Shown: piece by piece, positions 1-5,176 of the stretch
Layout: every line of letters starts with the position of its first letter
How positions within the stretch are numbered: the stretch's first letter is position 1
DNA from: Oscillospiraceae bacterium
Lineage (GTDB): Bacteria > Bacillota > Clostridia > Oscillospirales > UBA929
Assembly (NCBI GenBank): GCA_031258665.1
Contig: JAIRML010000256.1
Span: 1 to 5,246 of the forward strand
Direction of reading: 5' to 3'
Length of the DNA stretch: 5,246 nucleotides
Made by a program: the position numbers and the translations under genes
The notes under the pieces: generated by a model
The model's database searches: none
Told to the model about the DNA's origin: nothing
The model's input: only the letters and a program-made list of their open reading frames with translations

Positions 1-339
1 GGCGGCATCGGCATCATGAACATCATGCTGGTGTCGGTGACGGAACGCACGCGGGAGATCGGCATCCGCAAGTCGCTGGGCGCCAAACGCCGCGACGTCC
101 GCGGTCAGTTTATCATCGAGGCGGCGGTCACAAGCGCGCTGGGCGGCCTGTTGGGGATCTTGCTCGGGATGACGGGGGCCTATCTCCTCGGCCGCATCAT
201 GGGCTTCACCGTGGTCCCCACCCCCACCTCCATCCTGATGGCCTTCTCCGTCTCCGCCGGTATCGGCATCATCTTTGGATATTTCCCCGCTTCCAAGGCC
301 TCCAAACTGAACCCCATCGACGCGCTGCGGTACGAATGA
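1..339 (+). CDS. ABC transporter permease, MacB/FtsX family, C-terminal part (5' end outside window)
   Basis: The frame is open from the first base of the window to a TGA at 337-339 and gives 112 residues; the true start lies upstream. The visible part begins in the classic cytoplasmic stretch of this family, GGIGIMNIMLVSVTERTREI, followed by GIRKSLGAKRRDV, which joins one transmembrane helix to the next. Two hydrophobic membrane segments follow at about residues 42-64 and 75-93 of the visible part. The protein ends in the family's typical PASKASKLNPIDALRYE tail. Such permeases pair with a MacB/LolD-type ATPase and use mechanotransmission to move lipids, peptides or antimicrobials out of the cell envelope; the cargo cannot be told from this fragment. 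The ATPase and periplasmic-type domain would be expected upstream. No clear terminator separates it from the next gene. Confidence 0.93.
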   Translation, partial: GGIGIMNIMLVSVTERTREIGIRKSLGAKRRDVRGQFIIEAAVTSALGGLLGILLGMTGAYLLGRIMGFTVVPTPTSILMAFSVSAGIGIIFGYFPASKASKLNPIDALRYE

Positions 340-411
340 AGCGGCGCGGTGATGATGGCGCATGTGATGGCGTATACGGCGCATTATTGATACAAACAGG
401 GGGATCCATCT

Positions 412-2286
412 ATGAAGAAGAGTCGAGGAAAGATATTGGCGCTCTGTCTGGCGGCCGCGGTGCTGGCGGGCGGCGTCACGGCCGCAGCCGCGCCGCCGGA
501 CCAGTCTGAGTCGGACATCCGGCAGATCATGTCCCTGCTGAATGTCATGCACGGTTACCCGAACGGAGACTTCGGCCTCGGCGACAGTTTGACGCGCGCC
601 CAGTTCTCCAAGATGTGCATCGCGCTCTCGCCGATGCGGGACCAAGTGGCCTCCAGTTCGCTAACATCCCCGTTCAAAGATGTGCCCCACACCCACTGGG
701 CGGCCTCTTACGTCCGCGCCGCATCCCTCGCCGGGTACATGCGCGGCTACCCAAACGGCACGTTTGGGCCGGACCGCACACTCACGGTGGAGGAGGCGGT
801 CACTGTGGCGTTGCGCCTGCTCGGCTACACATCGAGCGACCTGACCGGCCCCTACCCCCAGACACAGCTCGGTCTGGCCGCCCGTCTGGAACTGACGGCG
901 GAGATCGACGCCACACGCGGCCACGTGATCACGCGCGGCGAGGCCATGACGCTGCTCTACACGCTGCTGGACACAGCGCAAAAGCAGGGCGGTAAGCTGA
1001 TCACTACGCTCGGCTACCAGAGCGTGGTGCTGGATGAGATGTTGTCAGACAAATTTGAGGGTCCCGTCACACTGGGTGTGAGCCCCGACGCCAGCCTGCG
1101 GGCGCTGGGGCTGGACCCGGCCGCGCTCTCGCTCCAGAAAGACGGCGCGAGTGCCGCGCCCTCTGCGCTGCGGCCCTATGACATCCTCTACCACGTGCCC
1201 GGGTATCAGGTCGCGCGGGCTTACTCCACGCGGGTGACGGGACTTTACGAGAAGGCGCTGCCAAACCGGGACGCGCCGGCCCAGGTCGTTGTGGGCGGCG
1301 CGACGTATGCCCTCGAGACAGACGGGGCCAAGGCGCTCCTGTCTGTCACCGGCTCTTTCAGGCCCGGAGAGACCGTGACGCTGTTGATGGGCCGCGACGG
1401 CGTGGCCGACGTCATCCCAGGCGGTGCCGATGACCAGCGCTACATCGGGATCATCACGGCGGCGGAGACCCGCTCTGTGACAGACGCCGCGGGCGTTGTG
1501 TCGCAGCGCCGCTTTGCCACTGTCCTGCTCGACACCGGGGAGGCCCAAGAACTCCTCGCGGAGCGCGACTGGTCCGACAGCATCGGTCTGGCGGTGCAGG
1601 TCCATTACGAAGACGGGACGCCGAAGATACAGACGCTGCTGCGCTACAATGGCGGCGCGCCCGGCCTGTTCGACTTGGCCGCCGGCCGGTTGGGGACCAG
1701 GACGCTCTCGCCCGACATCATCATTTTGGAGCGCGCCGACAAGACCGGGCGCATTGTGCTTCCACAGCGGCTGGACGGCGTCCGTCTGGCCTCTCAGCAG
1801 GTGAGTTATCTGGGTGTCGACGCACAGGGGCGGGTGGATCGGCTTGTGCTGGACACCGCCACCGGGGACCACCTCTCTTACGGCCTGCTGATTTCCAAGG
1901 AGGAATCGGGGGCCGGGCTGAACATCAGCGTCACCTACCAATACGACATCGCCGGTCGGCGCGCCACCGCCGTCCTGAAGACGAGCTTCCCGATCAATTC
2001 CGGCCCCTGCCTCTTCCGTTTTGCCGGCGACGCAATGCTGGATGACATCCAAAAGCTCTCCGCGGCGGAGGGGAGCGTCGCGAACCTCTCACGGCAGTAC
2101 CTCGACACCGCCGCCGGCGCGCGTCACCGCGTCGCCGACGACGTGGCGGTCTATGTCCAAGACAGCGGCAAATATTTGCTCAGCTCCCTCACCCAGGCCC
2201 TGAGCCACCCCGTCTCACAGATCGAGGCCTACTACGACAAACCACTCACCGAAGCCGGCTGCGTCAGGGTCATCCTTCTCCGGTAG
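412..2286 (+). CDS. Secreted S-layer homology (SLH) domain protein, 624 aa
   Basis: The ATG is preceded by AGGGGGA at 398-404 with 7 nt spacing. Residues 1-27 are a Sec signal peptide (KKSRGK, then a hydrophobic Ala/Leu core, with likely cleavage after the Ala run near residue 26-27). Residues about 36-77 are a first SLH-like unit (MHGYPNGDFGLGDSLTRAQF). Residues about 88-140 are the best SLH domain (FKDVPHTHWAASYV, GYMRGYPNGTFGPDRTLTVEEA). Residues about 141-190 are a degenerate third unit ending ITRGEAMTLLYTLLD. SLH domains normally hold exported proteins to pyruvylated secondary cell-wall polymer, so the protein is probably wall-attached. Residues about 250-624 are a long, probably beta-rich region with recurring patterns such as a V-GG-TY segment followed by FRPGETVTLLMGRDG. 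I do not recognise a catalytic domain there. The role could be an S-layer or surface scaffold. Antisense long frames are GC shadows. Confidence 0.9.
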   Translation: MKKSRGKILALCLAAAVLAGGVTAAAAPPDQSESDIRQIMSLLNVMHGYPNGDFGLGDSLTRAQFSKMCIALSPMRDQVASSSLTSPFKDVPHTHWAASYVRAASLAGYMRGYPNGTFGPDRTLTVEEAVTVALRLLGYTSSDLTGPYPQTQLGLAARLELTAEIDATRGHVITRGEAMTLLYTLLDTAQKQGGKLITTLGYQSVVLDEMLSDKFEGPVTLGVSPDASLRALGLDPAALSLQKDGASAAPSALRPYDILYHVPGYQVARAYSTRVTGLYEKALPNRDAPAQVVVGGATYALETDGAKALLSVTGSFRPGETVTLLMGRDGVADVIPGGADDQRYIGIITAAETRSVTDAAGVVSQRRFATVLLDTGEAQELLAERDWSDSIGLAVQVHYEDGTPKIQTLLRYNGGAPGLFDLAAGRLGTRTLSPDIIILERADKTGRIVLPQRLDGVRLASQQVSYLGVDAQGRVDRLVLDTATGDHLSYGLLISKEESGAGLNISVTYQYDIAGRRATAVLKTSFPINSGPCLFRFAGDAMLDDIQKLSAAEGSVANLSRQYLDTAAGARHRVADDVAVYVQDSGKYLLSSLTQALSHPVSQIEAYYDKPLTEAGCVRVILLR

Positions 2287-2291
2287 GGCCG

Positions 2292-2321
2292 CTGGGCAGC
2301 GCCCAGGCGGGGAAACCCGCC
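2292..2321. repeat. Two short adjacent hairpins just after the SLH gene stop
   Basis: CTGGGC (2292-2297) pairs with GCCCAG (2301-2306) around a 3-nt loop. GGCGGG (2306-2311) pairs with CCCGCC (2316-2321) around a GAAA-type 4-nt loop. They share base 2306, so the two compete by one pair. They begin 6 nt after the stop codon and precede the larger terminator hairpin. They may protect the mRNA 3' end or add to termination; neither is followed by a U-tract. Confidence 0.5.
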
Positions 2322-2323
2322 GC

Positions 2324-2365
2324 GCACAGCAAAAAGAGGCCCCAGGGGGCCTCTTTTTGCTGTGC
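2324..2365. terminator. Bidirectional Rho-independent terminator between convergent genes
   Basis: A perfect 19-bp stem (2324-2342 with 2347-2365) closes on the 4-nt loop CAGG. The stem contains AAAAA (2331-2335) on one arm and TTTTT (2354-2358) on the other. Read on the plus strand, the inner G/C-rich hairpin (GAGGCCC...GGGCCTC) is followed directly by T5. Read on the minus strand the same holds. It sits between the end of the SLH gene (2286) and the end of the SASP gene (2371), so it can serve both. Confidence 0.88.
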
Positions 2366-2370
2366 CGTTG

Positions 2371-2559
2371 TTATTTCAGCCCGTTCTCGTAGGCTTCGAT
2401 CATCTTCTTGACCATCTGTCCGCCGATGCTGCCGGCCTGTTGAGCGGTCAGGTCACCGTTGTAACCCTGCTTCAGCGTCACGCCCACATCGGAGGCCGCC
2501 TCGATCTTGAAACGGTTGAGCGCTTCCTTCGCGTTCGGAACAAGAGACTTGCTCGCCAT
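2371..2559 (-). CDS. Alpha/beta-type small acid-soluble spore protein (SASP), 62 aa
   Basis: These proteins coat forespore DNA, protect it from UV and chemical damage, and are later degraded by the GPR protease as an amino-acid source at germination. The 62-residue product fits the family length. It shows the N-terminal helix segment LVPNAKEALNRFK, the protease-site region EAASDVGV (residues 20-27), and the conserved C-terminal block QQAGSIGGQMVKKMIEAYE (residues 40-58). The ATG at 2559 is chosen because the protein then begins MASKS as usual for the family. GAGGAG (2572-2577) lies 12 nt upstream of it, somewhat long. An in-frame ATG at 2571 directly abuts the GAGGAG with no spacing and is unlikely to be used. 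It follows spoIIID on the same strand but has its own sigma-G-like promoter, and it ends at the shared terminator. Confidence 0.93.
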   Translation of the reverse strand: MASKSLVPNAKEALNRFKIEAASDVGVTLKQGYNGDLTAQQAGSIGGQMVKKMIEAYENGLK

Positions 2560-2612
2560 GATAGTAGACATCTCCTCGATTTTGATGGTGTCTGCGCCGT
2601 ACCGCGCATCTT

Positions 2613-2642
2613 TATTTTGACCACGACTCGCGTCGATATGCC
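2613..2642 (-). promoter_or_regulatory. Sigma-G-like forespore promoter for the SASP gene
   Basis: On the minus strand a -35-like GGCATA (2637-2642) is followed after 17 nt by a -10-like CAAAATA (2613-2619). The Bacillus sigma-G consensus is about TGMATA, 17-18 nt, CATNNTA, so each element has one mismatch. Transcription would start near 2606 and leave a leader of about 45 nt before the ATG. SASP genes are classic sigma-G targets, which agrees with the match. The call rests on consensus matching by eye. Confidence 0.5.
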
Positions 2643-2731
2643 CACAAAGTTTCTCCAAGTGTGATAATTTGTGCCAAATTGACGATTTTTGCGGAACCGG
2701 ACACAGGCGCACACCGTGACCGGGCCTGCGA

Positions 2732-2992
2732 TCAGAGGCGCTCCTTTGCCCTCTGCCACTTCCGGCGGGTGGCCTGGCCGCCGCGGAGGTGGCGCTCCGC
2801 CTTGTTGGCCTCCATCACGTTTCGCACATGGAGGTAGAGGGTGCGGTTATATTGCTGCAGGCGTTCGGAAAGGTCCTTGTGCACACTGCTTTTGGAGATG
2901 CCGAACTTTTGGGCGGCGCTTCTCACGGTCGCCCGGTTTTCTATGATATACGCCGCCACACGGCAGACACGTTCCTCGATGTTCCCTCTCAC
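2732..2992 (-). CDS. spoIIID: Sporulation transcriptional regulator SpoIIID, 86 aa
   Basis: SpoIIID is a small DNA-binding protein of the mother cell that activates or represses many sigma-E genes and helps switch on sigma-K. The product shows the full family pattern: an N-terminal helix (IEERVCRVAAYIIENRATVR), a helix-turn-helix at about residues 23-42 (AAQKFGISKSSVHKDL), and the signature RHLRGGQAT at about residues 67-75, followed by a short basic tail. The length matches the usual 80-95 residues. The start is GTG (2990-2992), supported by a strong GGGAGGT ribosome binding site 8 nt upstream; the translation from there begins RGNIEERV, as expected. It lies 172 nt upstream of the SASP start codon on the same strand. 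No convincing terminator follows it, so some read-through into the SASP gene is possible. Confidence 0.96.
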   Translation of the reverse strand: MRGNIEERVCRVAAYIIENRATVRSAAQKFGISKSSVHKDLSERLQQYNRTLYLHVRNVMEANKAERHLRGGQATRRKWQRAKERL

Positions 2993-3000
2993 AAGCCGAG

Positions 3001-3009
3001 ACCTCCCCC
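3001..3009 (-). promoter_or_regulatory. Strong ribosome binding site that fixes the GTG start of spoIIID
   Basis: The minus strand reads GGGGGAGGT, with GGGAGGT as the core (3001-3007), and 8 nt separate it from the GTG at 2992. This near-ideal site supports the non-ATG start. Confidence 0.8.
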
Positions 3010-3019
3010 TCCGTGTCGC

Positions 3020-3031
3020 CGCCGCGCGGCG
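3020..3031. repeat. 12-bp perfect palindrome in the spoIIID leader
   Basis: CGCCGCGCGGCG reads the same on both strands and lies 27-39 nt upstream of the spoIIID start codon, just before the ribosome binding site. In this GC-rich sequence it could arise by chance; as RNA it would form only a short stem. Confidence 0.4.
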
Positions 3032-3078
3032 TGAAAAGGCCGGTTCCGGTTCTTGCGCCGTCTCCGGCCCTCACAACA

Positions 3079-3107
3079 TATGTATGCCCGCGCGCGGGCG
3101 GCCATGT
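3079..3107 (-). promoter_or_regulatory. Possible sigma-E-like promoter upstream of spoIIID
   Basis: On the minus strand CATACATA (3079-3086) resembles the sigma-E -10 (CATACAHT) at seven of eight positions. ACATGG (3102-3107), 15 nt upstream, is only a weak match to the -35. The spacer is almost filled by the palindrome GCCCGCGCGCGGGC (3086-3099). Transcription would start about 80 nt before the GTG. spoIIID is a sigma-E target in Bacillus and Clostridia, so the match is sensible, but the -35 is poor. Confidence 0.35.
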
Positions 3108-3167
3108 GCGCTTTTGCCCGGGCACGCAAAATTCCGCCCCGGCGCTCTCCCCCGGGCGGCCGCACAC

Positions 3168-3217
3168 AACGGGCCCGCCGCGTGTTGTACAAAACCACAA
3201 CACGCAGCGGGCCCGTT
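3168..3217. repeat. Long imperfect inverted repeat (21-bp stem, 8-nt loop)
   Basis: The arm 3168-3188 pairs with 3197-3217 with a single mismatch (C3179 against A3206). The loop is ACAAAACC. The outer part of the stem is GGGCCC-rich and the inner part is GTGTTGT/ACAACAC. Neither strand has a U-tract directly after it, so it is not a standard terminator in either direction. It is the strongest stem in the trmB-spoIIID gap. Confidence 0.85.
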
Positions 3218-3219
3218 TC

Positions 3220-3438
3220 GCGGCAACATAAAACCAAACGCCTCTCAAAAAGGCGGATTAGTACCTTGCTGCCGCGAAGCGGCAACAAAAAACAAGAATT
3301 TTTTGGGGACAGATCCCATCCGCGGTTTGCGGAATTCATTTCCGAAAACCGCACCCCGCGAGGCGCCTCAGCGCCTCGATCCAACCCCCGTGTTGTTGAA
3401 AAACAAAGTTTTTCAACAAATAAAACAGGAATTTTGGG
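3220..3438. repeat. Three related copies of a hairpin-adjacent linker motif
   Basis: GCGGCAACATAAAAC (3220-3234) and GCGGCAACAAAAAAC (3279-3293) differ at one base in 15. A third copy, CAACAAATAAAAC, starts at 3414. Copies two and three also share the following segment, a GAATTTT then G-run (ending at 3308 and 3438), with two small indels and one substitution. Copies two and three begin inside the 3' arm of a hairpin (3270-3284 and 3393-3419). The pattern suggests an internally duplicated hairpin-plus-linker unit. Confidence 0.6.
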
Positions 3439-3463
3439 TTGTGGGTTGCAGGTGCAACCCACG

Positions 3464-4138
3464 TTAGGCGGGGGGCGCACCCCCGTCGGAGGCGCCCAAT
3501 TGGCAGACGCACCGGCAGATGGCCACCCCCTGTGAGGAGAATTTTTCCTCGTATTCGGTCATGATGTCCTCGCCCGGATAAGCGAGGTCGGCGTGCCAGT
3601 CGACGCTGTGCCACAACAGCCGCGCGCCGACGGCCGCGATCTCCGAGAGCGAAAAATCAAAGAGCGGCCGGTTGTCCGTCTTCACGTGCATTTCGCCCTC
3701 CGGCCGCAGGACGACGCGGTAGAGCCGGAGAAAATTTCGGTGTGTGAGACGCCGTTTGGCCCGCTTGTTGGAGGGCCACGGGTCACAGAAATTGACAAAG
3801 AGCCGATCGATCTCGCCGGGCGCGAAGAAGTCGCAGACCGCGGCGGCATCCCCGCTGATGAAACGCGCGTTGCCGAGCCCGCGCGCGGCGGCTTTCTCCA
3901 TGGCCATCAGCAGCGCCTCCGGCGTCCGCTCCAGCCCGACGAACAGGATGTCCGGCCGCCGGGCCGCCCATTCGCACAAAAAGCGCCCCTTGCCGCAGCC
4001 AAGCTCCACAAAAAGCGCCTTGGCCGGCGGGTACAGGGACAACCAGCGACCCCGGTATTGGGCCGGGTCCTCCGCCAGCCGGTTCGCCGACACCGACGCC
4101 CAGCGCGCCCTCAGGTTTTTTTTCTTTCGCATTCTCAA
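3464..4138 (-). CDS. trmB: tRNA (guanine-N7-)-methyltransferase TrmB, 224 aa
   Basis: TrmB uses S-adenosylmethionine to methylate N7 of guanosine 46 in the variable loop of tRNAs in the cytoplasm. The protein shows motif I ELGCGKGRF (residues 45-53), the acidic end of strand 2 VGLE (67-70), the GDA turn (96-98), the family signature NFCDPWPSNKRAKRRL (116-131) with the key Asp119, KTDN (153-156), and the C-terminal TEYEEKF (194-200). Length is typical for bacterial TrmB. A TTG at 4136-4138 has GGAGG 10 nt upstream. An ATG two codons later (4132) would be 16 nt away, so TTG is slightly favoured, but ATG (222 residues) remains possible. It begins 60 nt after xerD on the same strand and may share its transcript. 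The tail beyond TEYEEKF is short and ends in Gly/Ala/Pro. Confidence 0.95.
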   Translation of the reverse strand: MRMRKKKNLRARWASVSANRLAEDPAQYRGRWLSLYPPAKALFVELGCGKGRFLCEWAARRPDILFVGLERTPEALLMAMEKAAARGLGNARFISGDAAAVCDFFAPGEIDRLFVNFCDPWPSNKRAKRRLTHRNFLRLYRVVLRPEGEMHVKTDNRPLFDFSLSEIAAVGARLLWHSVDWHADLAYPGEDIMTEYEEKFSSQGVAICRCVCQLGASDGGAPPA

Positions 4139-4198
4139 AAGGAAACATCCTCCCGCCGCCCCGCCGCTCGCGCGCGACCATCAATGGCCCATAGCCCG

Positions 4199-5083
4199 TC
4201 ACGCTCTCGGGTGGGCGCGGTTGTAAACATCTTTCAGGCGGTGTTTGATCAGGTAGGCGTACACCTGTGTGGAGGAGATGTCGGCATGCCCCAGCATCTC
4301 CTGGATCGAGTGCAGATCGGCGCCGTTTTCCAGCAGGTGCGTGGCAAAGGAATGCCGCAATGTGTGCGGCGTGATCTGTTTGGTGATGCCCGCCTTCTCC
4401 TGGTACTGCTTGACGATCTTCCAAAACCCCTGGCGGGACATGCGCTCCCCGCCGACATTGACAAAGAGAGCCTGCTCGGAGATCCGGTTGATCATCTTGC
4501 CGCGGGCCAGCAAGGTGTAGTCGGAGAGCGCCCGGATGGCCGCCGGATAGAGTGGAATCACGCGCTCACGCCGCCCGTTGACACACTTGATAAACCCGGC
4601 GCTCAGGTTGATGTTGCTCAGGTTGAGCGCGACCAGCTCGCTGACGCGAATGCCCGTCGCGTACAGGAGCTCCAGCATGGCCTTGTCGCGGTACCCCTTC
4701 AGGTCGTTCGTGCGCGGCTGCATGAGCAGCAGCTCGACCTCCTCGCCTGTCAGCACCTGCGGGAGCCGGCGGCTCGGCTGGGCAGGGGCGACATTCTTCG
4801 CCGGGTTCTCTTGGACCAGCCCGCGCAGGGACAAAAAACCGTAAAAACTGCCCAGCGACGCGGCGCTGCGCTTGACAGTGGACACAGACCGGCCGCGGGC
4901 CGTCAGCCACTCTATATAGGTAAGCACCGCGGGCCGCGTCACCTGGGGGAGCGGCAGATGCAAGTTCTCCGCCGCGTACCTTTCAAACTGCGCGATGTCC
5001 CGCACATAGGAGGACAGCGTGTTTTGCGCCACTTTGCGCTCGTCGCGAAGATAAGTCTCATATCTTTGAATCAGATCTCTCAT
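4199..5083 (-). CDS. xerD: Site-specific tyrosine recombinase XerD-like, 294 aa
   Basis: Xer recombinases resolve chromosome dimers by strand exchange at dif sites near the terminus, normally with FtsK/SpoIIIE-type control. The N-terminal SAM-like core-binding domain covers about residues 1-85 (LRDERKVAQNTLSSYVRDI). The catalytic domain covers about 108-290. Seen there are Arg146 in ATGIRVSEL, the H-x-x-R pair His240/Arg243 in PHTLRHSFATHLLENGADL, His266 in MLGHADISSTQVY, and the nucleophile Tyr275. The end AHPRA is like E. coli XerD. The beta-hairpin that usually carries the catalytic lysine (GKGNKER in E. coli) reads NGRRER here, so that lysine is missing or replaced by Arg. Length is typical. 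The ATG has AAGGA (5092-5096) 8 nt upstream. It could instead be a XerC or a single-Xer homologue; XerD is the closest by overall pattern. Confidence 0.9.
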   Translation of the reverse strand: MRDLIQRYETYLRDERKVAQNTLSSYVRDIAQFERYAAENLHLPLPQVTRPAVLTYIEWLTARGRSVSTVKRSAASLGSFYGFLSLRGLVQENPAKNVAPAQPSRRLPQVLTGEEVELLLMQPRTNDLKGYRDKAMLELLYATGIRVSELVALNLSNINLSAGFIKCVNGRRERVIPLYPAAIRALSDYTLLARGKMINRISEQALFVNVGGERMSRQGFWKIVKQYQEKAGITKQITPHTLRHSFATHLLENGADLHSIQEMLGHADISSTQVYAYLIKHRLKDVYNRAHPRA

Positions 5084-5160
5084 TCCGATTGTCCTTCTCT
5101 CGCCAATCGACCGCCGACATCCGCGTACGACCGTCGATCGTTTTCAGTTCTCTGGGGCGT

Positions 5161-5176
5161 CGCCCCCGCGGGGGCG
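5161..5176. repeat. 16-bp perfect palindrome upstream of xerD
   Basis: CGCCCCCGCGGGGGCG is its own reverse complement and lies 78 nt upstream of the xerD ATG. It overlaps the first copy of a 14-bp direct repeat. As RNA it could form a tight hairpin on either strand; no U-tract follows. It may be an attenuator-like stem, a binding site, or part of a repeat element. Confidence 0.6.

Larger units (their letters stand above)
3168..3462. other. Gene-free, hairpin-dense intergenic block between trmB and spoIIID
   Basis: This stretch fills most of the 471-nt gap. Stems seen, in order: 3168-3217 (21 bp, one mismatch); 3239-3255 (5 bp); 3270-3284 (6 bp, TGCCGC/GCGGCA, extendable to 3266-3288 past one mismatch); 3306-3317 (4 bp); 3322-3352 (12 bp with one mismatch, plus a closing A-T pair); 3359-3378 (8 bp, CGAGGCGC/GCGCCTCG); 3393-3419 (12 bp perfect, loop AAA); 3441-3462 (9 bp, GTGGGTTGC/GCAACCCAC). 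Several linkers are AT-rich, unlike the neighbouring genes. A frame is open across it on the minus strand, but its product has no recognisable domain and merely reads through the palindromes. It could be a structured RNA, part of a long spoIIID leader or trmB 3' region, or a dispersed palindromic repeat. I cannot name a family. Confidence 0.7.

Noticed and set aside
1045..2052. 335-residue open frame on the minus strand opposite the SLH gene
   Set aside because: It lies wholly antisense to a well-supported secreted protein gene, its product shows no domain, and its residue make-up (Arg/Gly/Pro/Gln-rich) is typical of a GC shadow.
2569..2571. Earlier in-frame ATG for the SASP gene (protein beginning MSTIMAS)
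   Set aside because: It abuts the GAGGAG ribosome binding site with no spacing, and family members begin at the MAS position.
3239..3255. Short hairpin CGCCT/AGGCG followed on the minus strand by a T-rich stretch, as a trmB terminator
   Set aside because: The stem has only 5 bp and the T-rich stretch is interrupted by GG, so it is too weak to call.
3168..3462. CRISPR array or tRNA/rRNA gene as an explanation of the repeat-rich gap
   Set aside because: The repeats are few, diverged and unevenly spaced, no cas gene is nearby, and no cloverleaf or rRNA-like sequence was seen.
2989..3480. 163-residue minus-strand frame spanning the hairpin block
   Set aside because: It overlaps the ends of trmB and the start of spoIIID, its product has no recognisable domain and is rich in Arg/Cys/Gly, and the plus strand has equally long frames across the same palindromes.
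3783..4424. 213-residue minus-strand frame bridging xerD and trmB
   Set aside because: It is out of frame with both genes, each of which has full family motifs; the Gly/Arg/Ala-rich product is a shadow.
4199..5083. Integrase of a mobile element or prophage rather than chromosomal Xer
   Set aside because: Length, the AHPRA end and the housekeeping neighbour trmB fit XerD; no excisionase, attachment-site duplication at a tRNA gene or phage genes are present.
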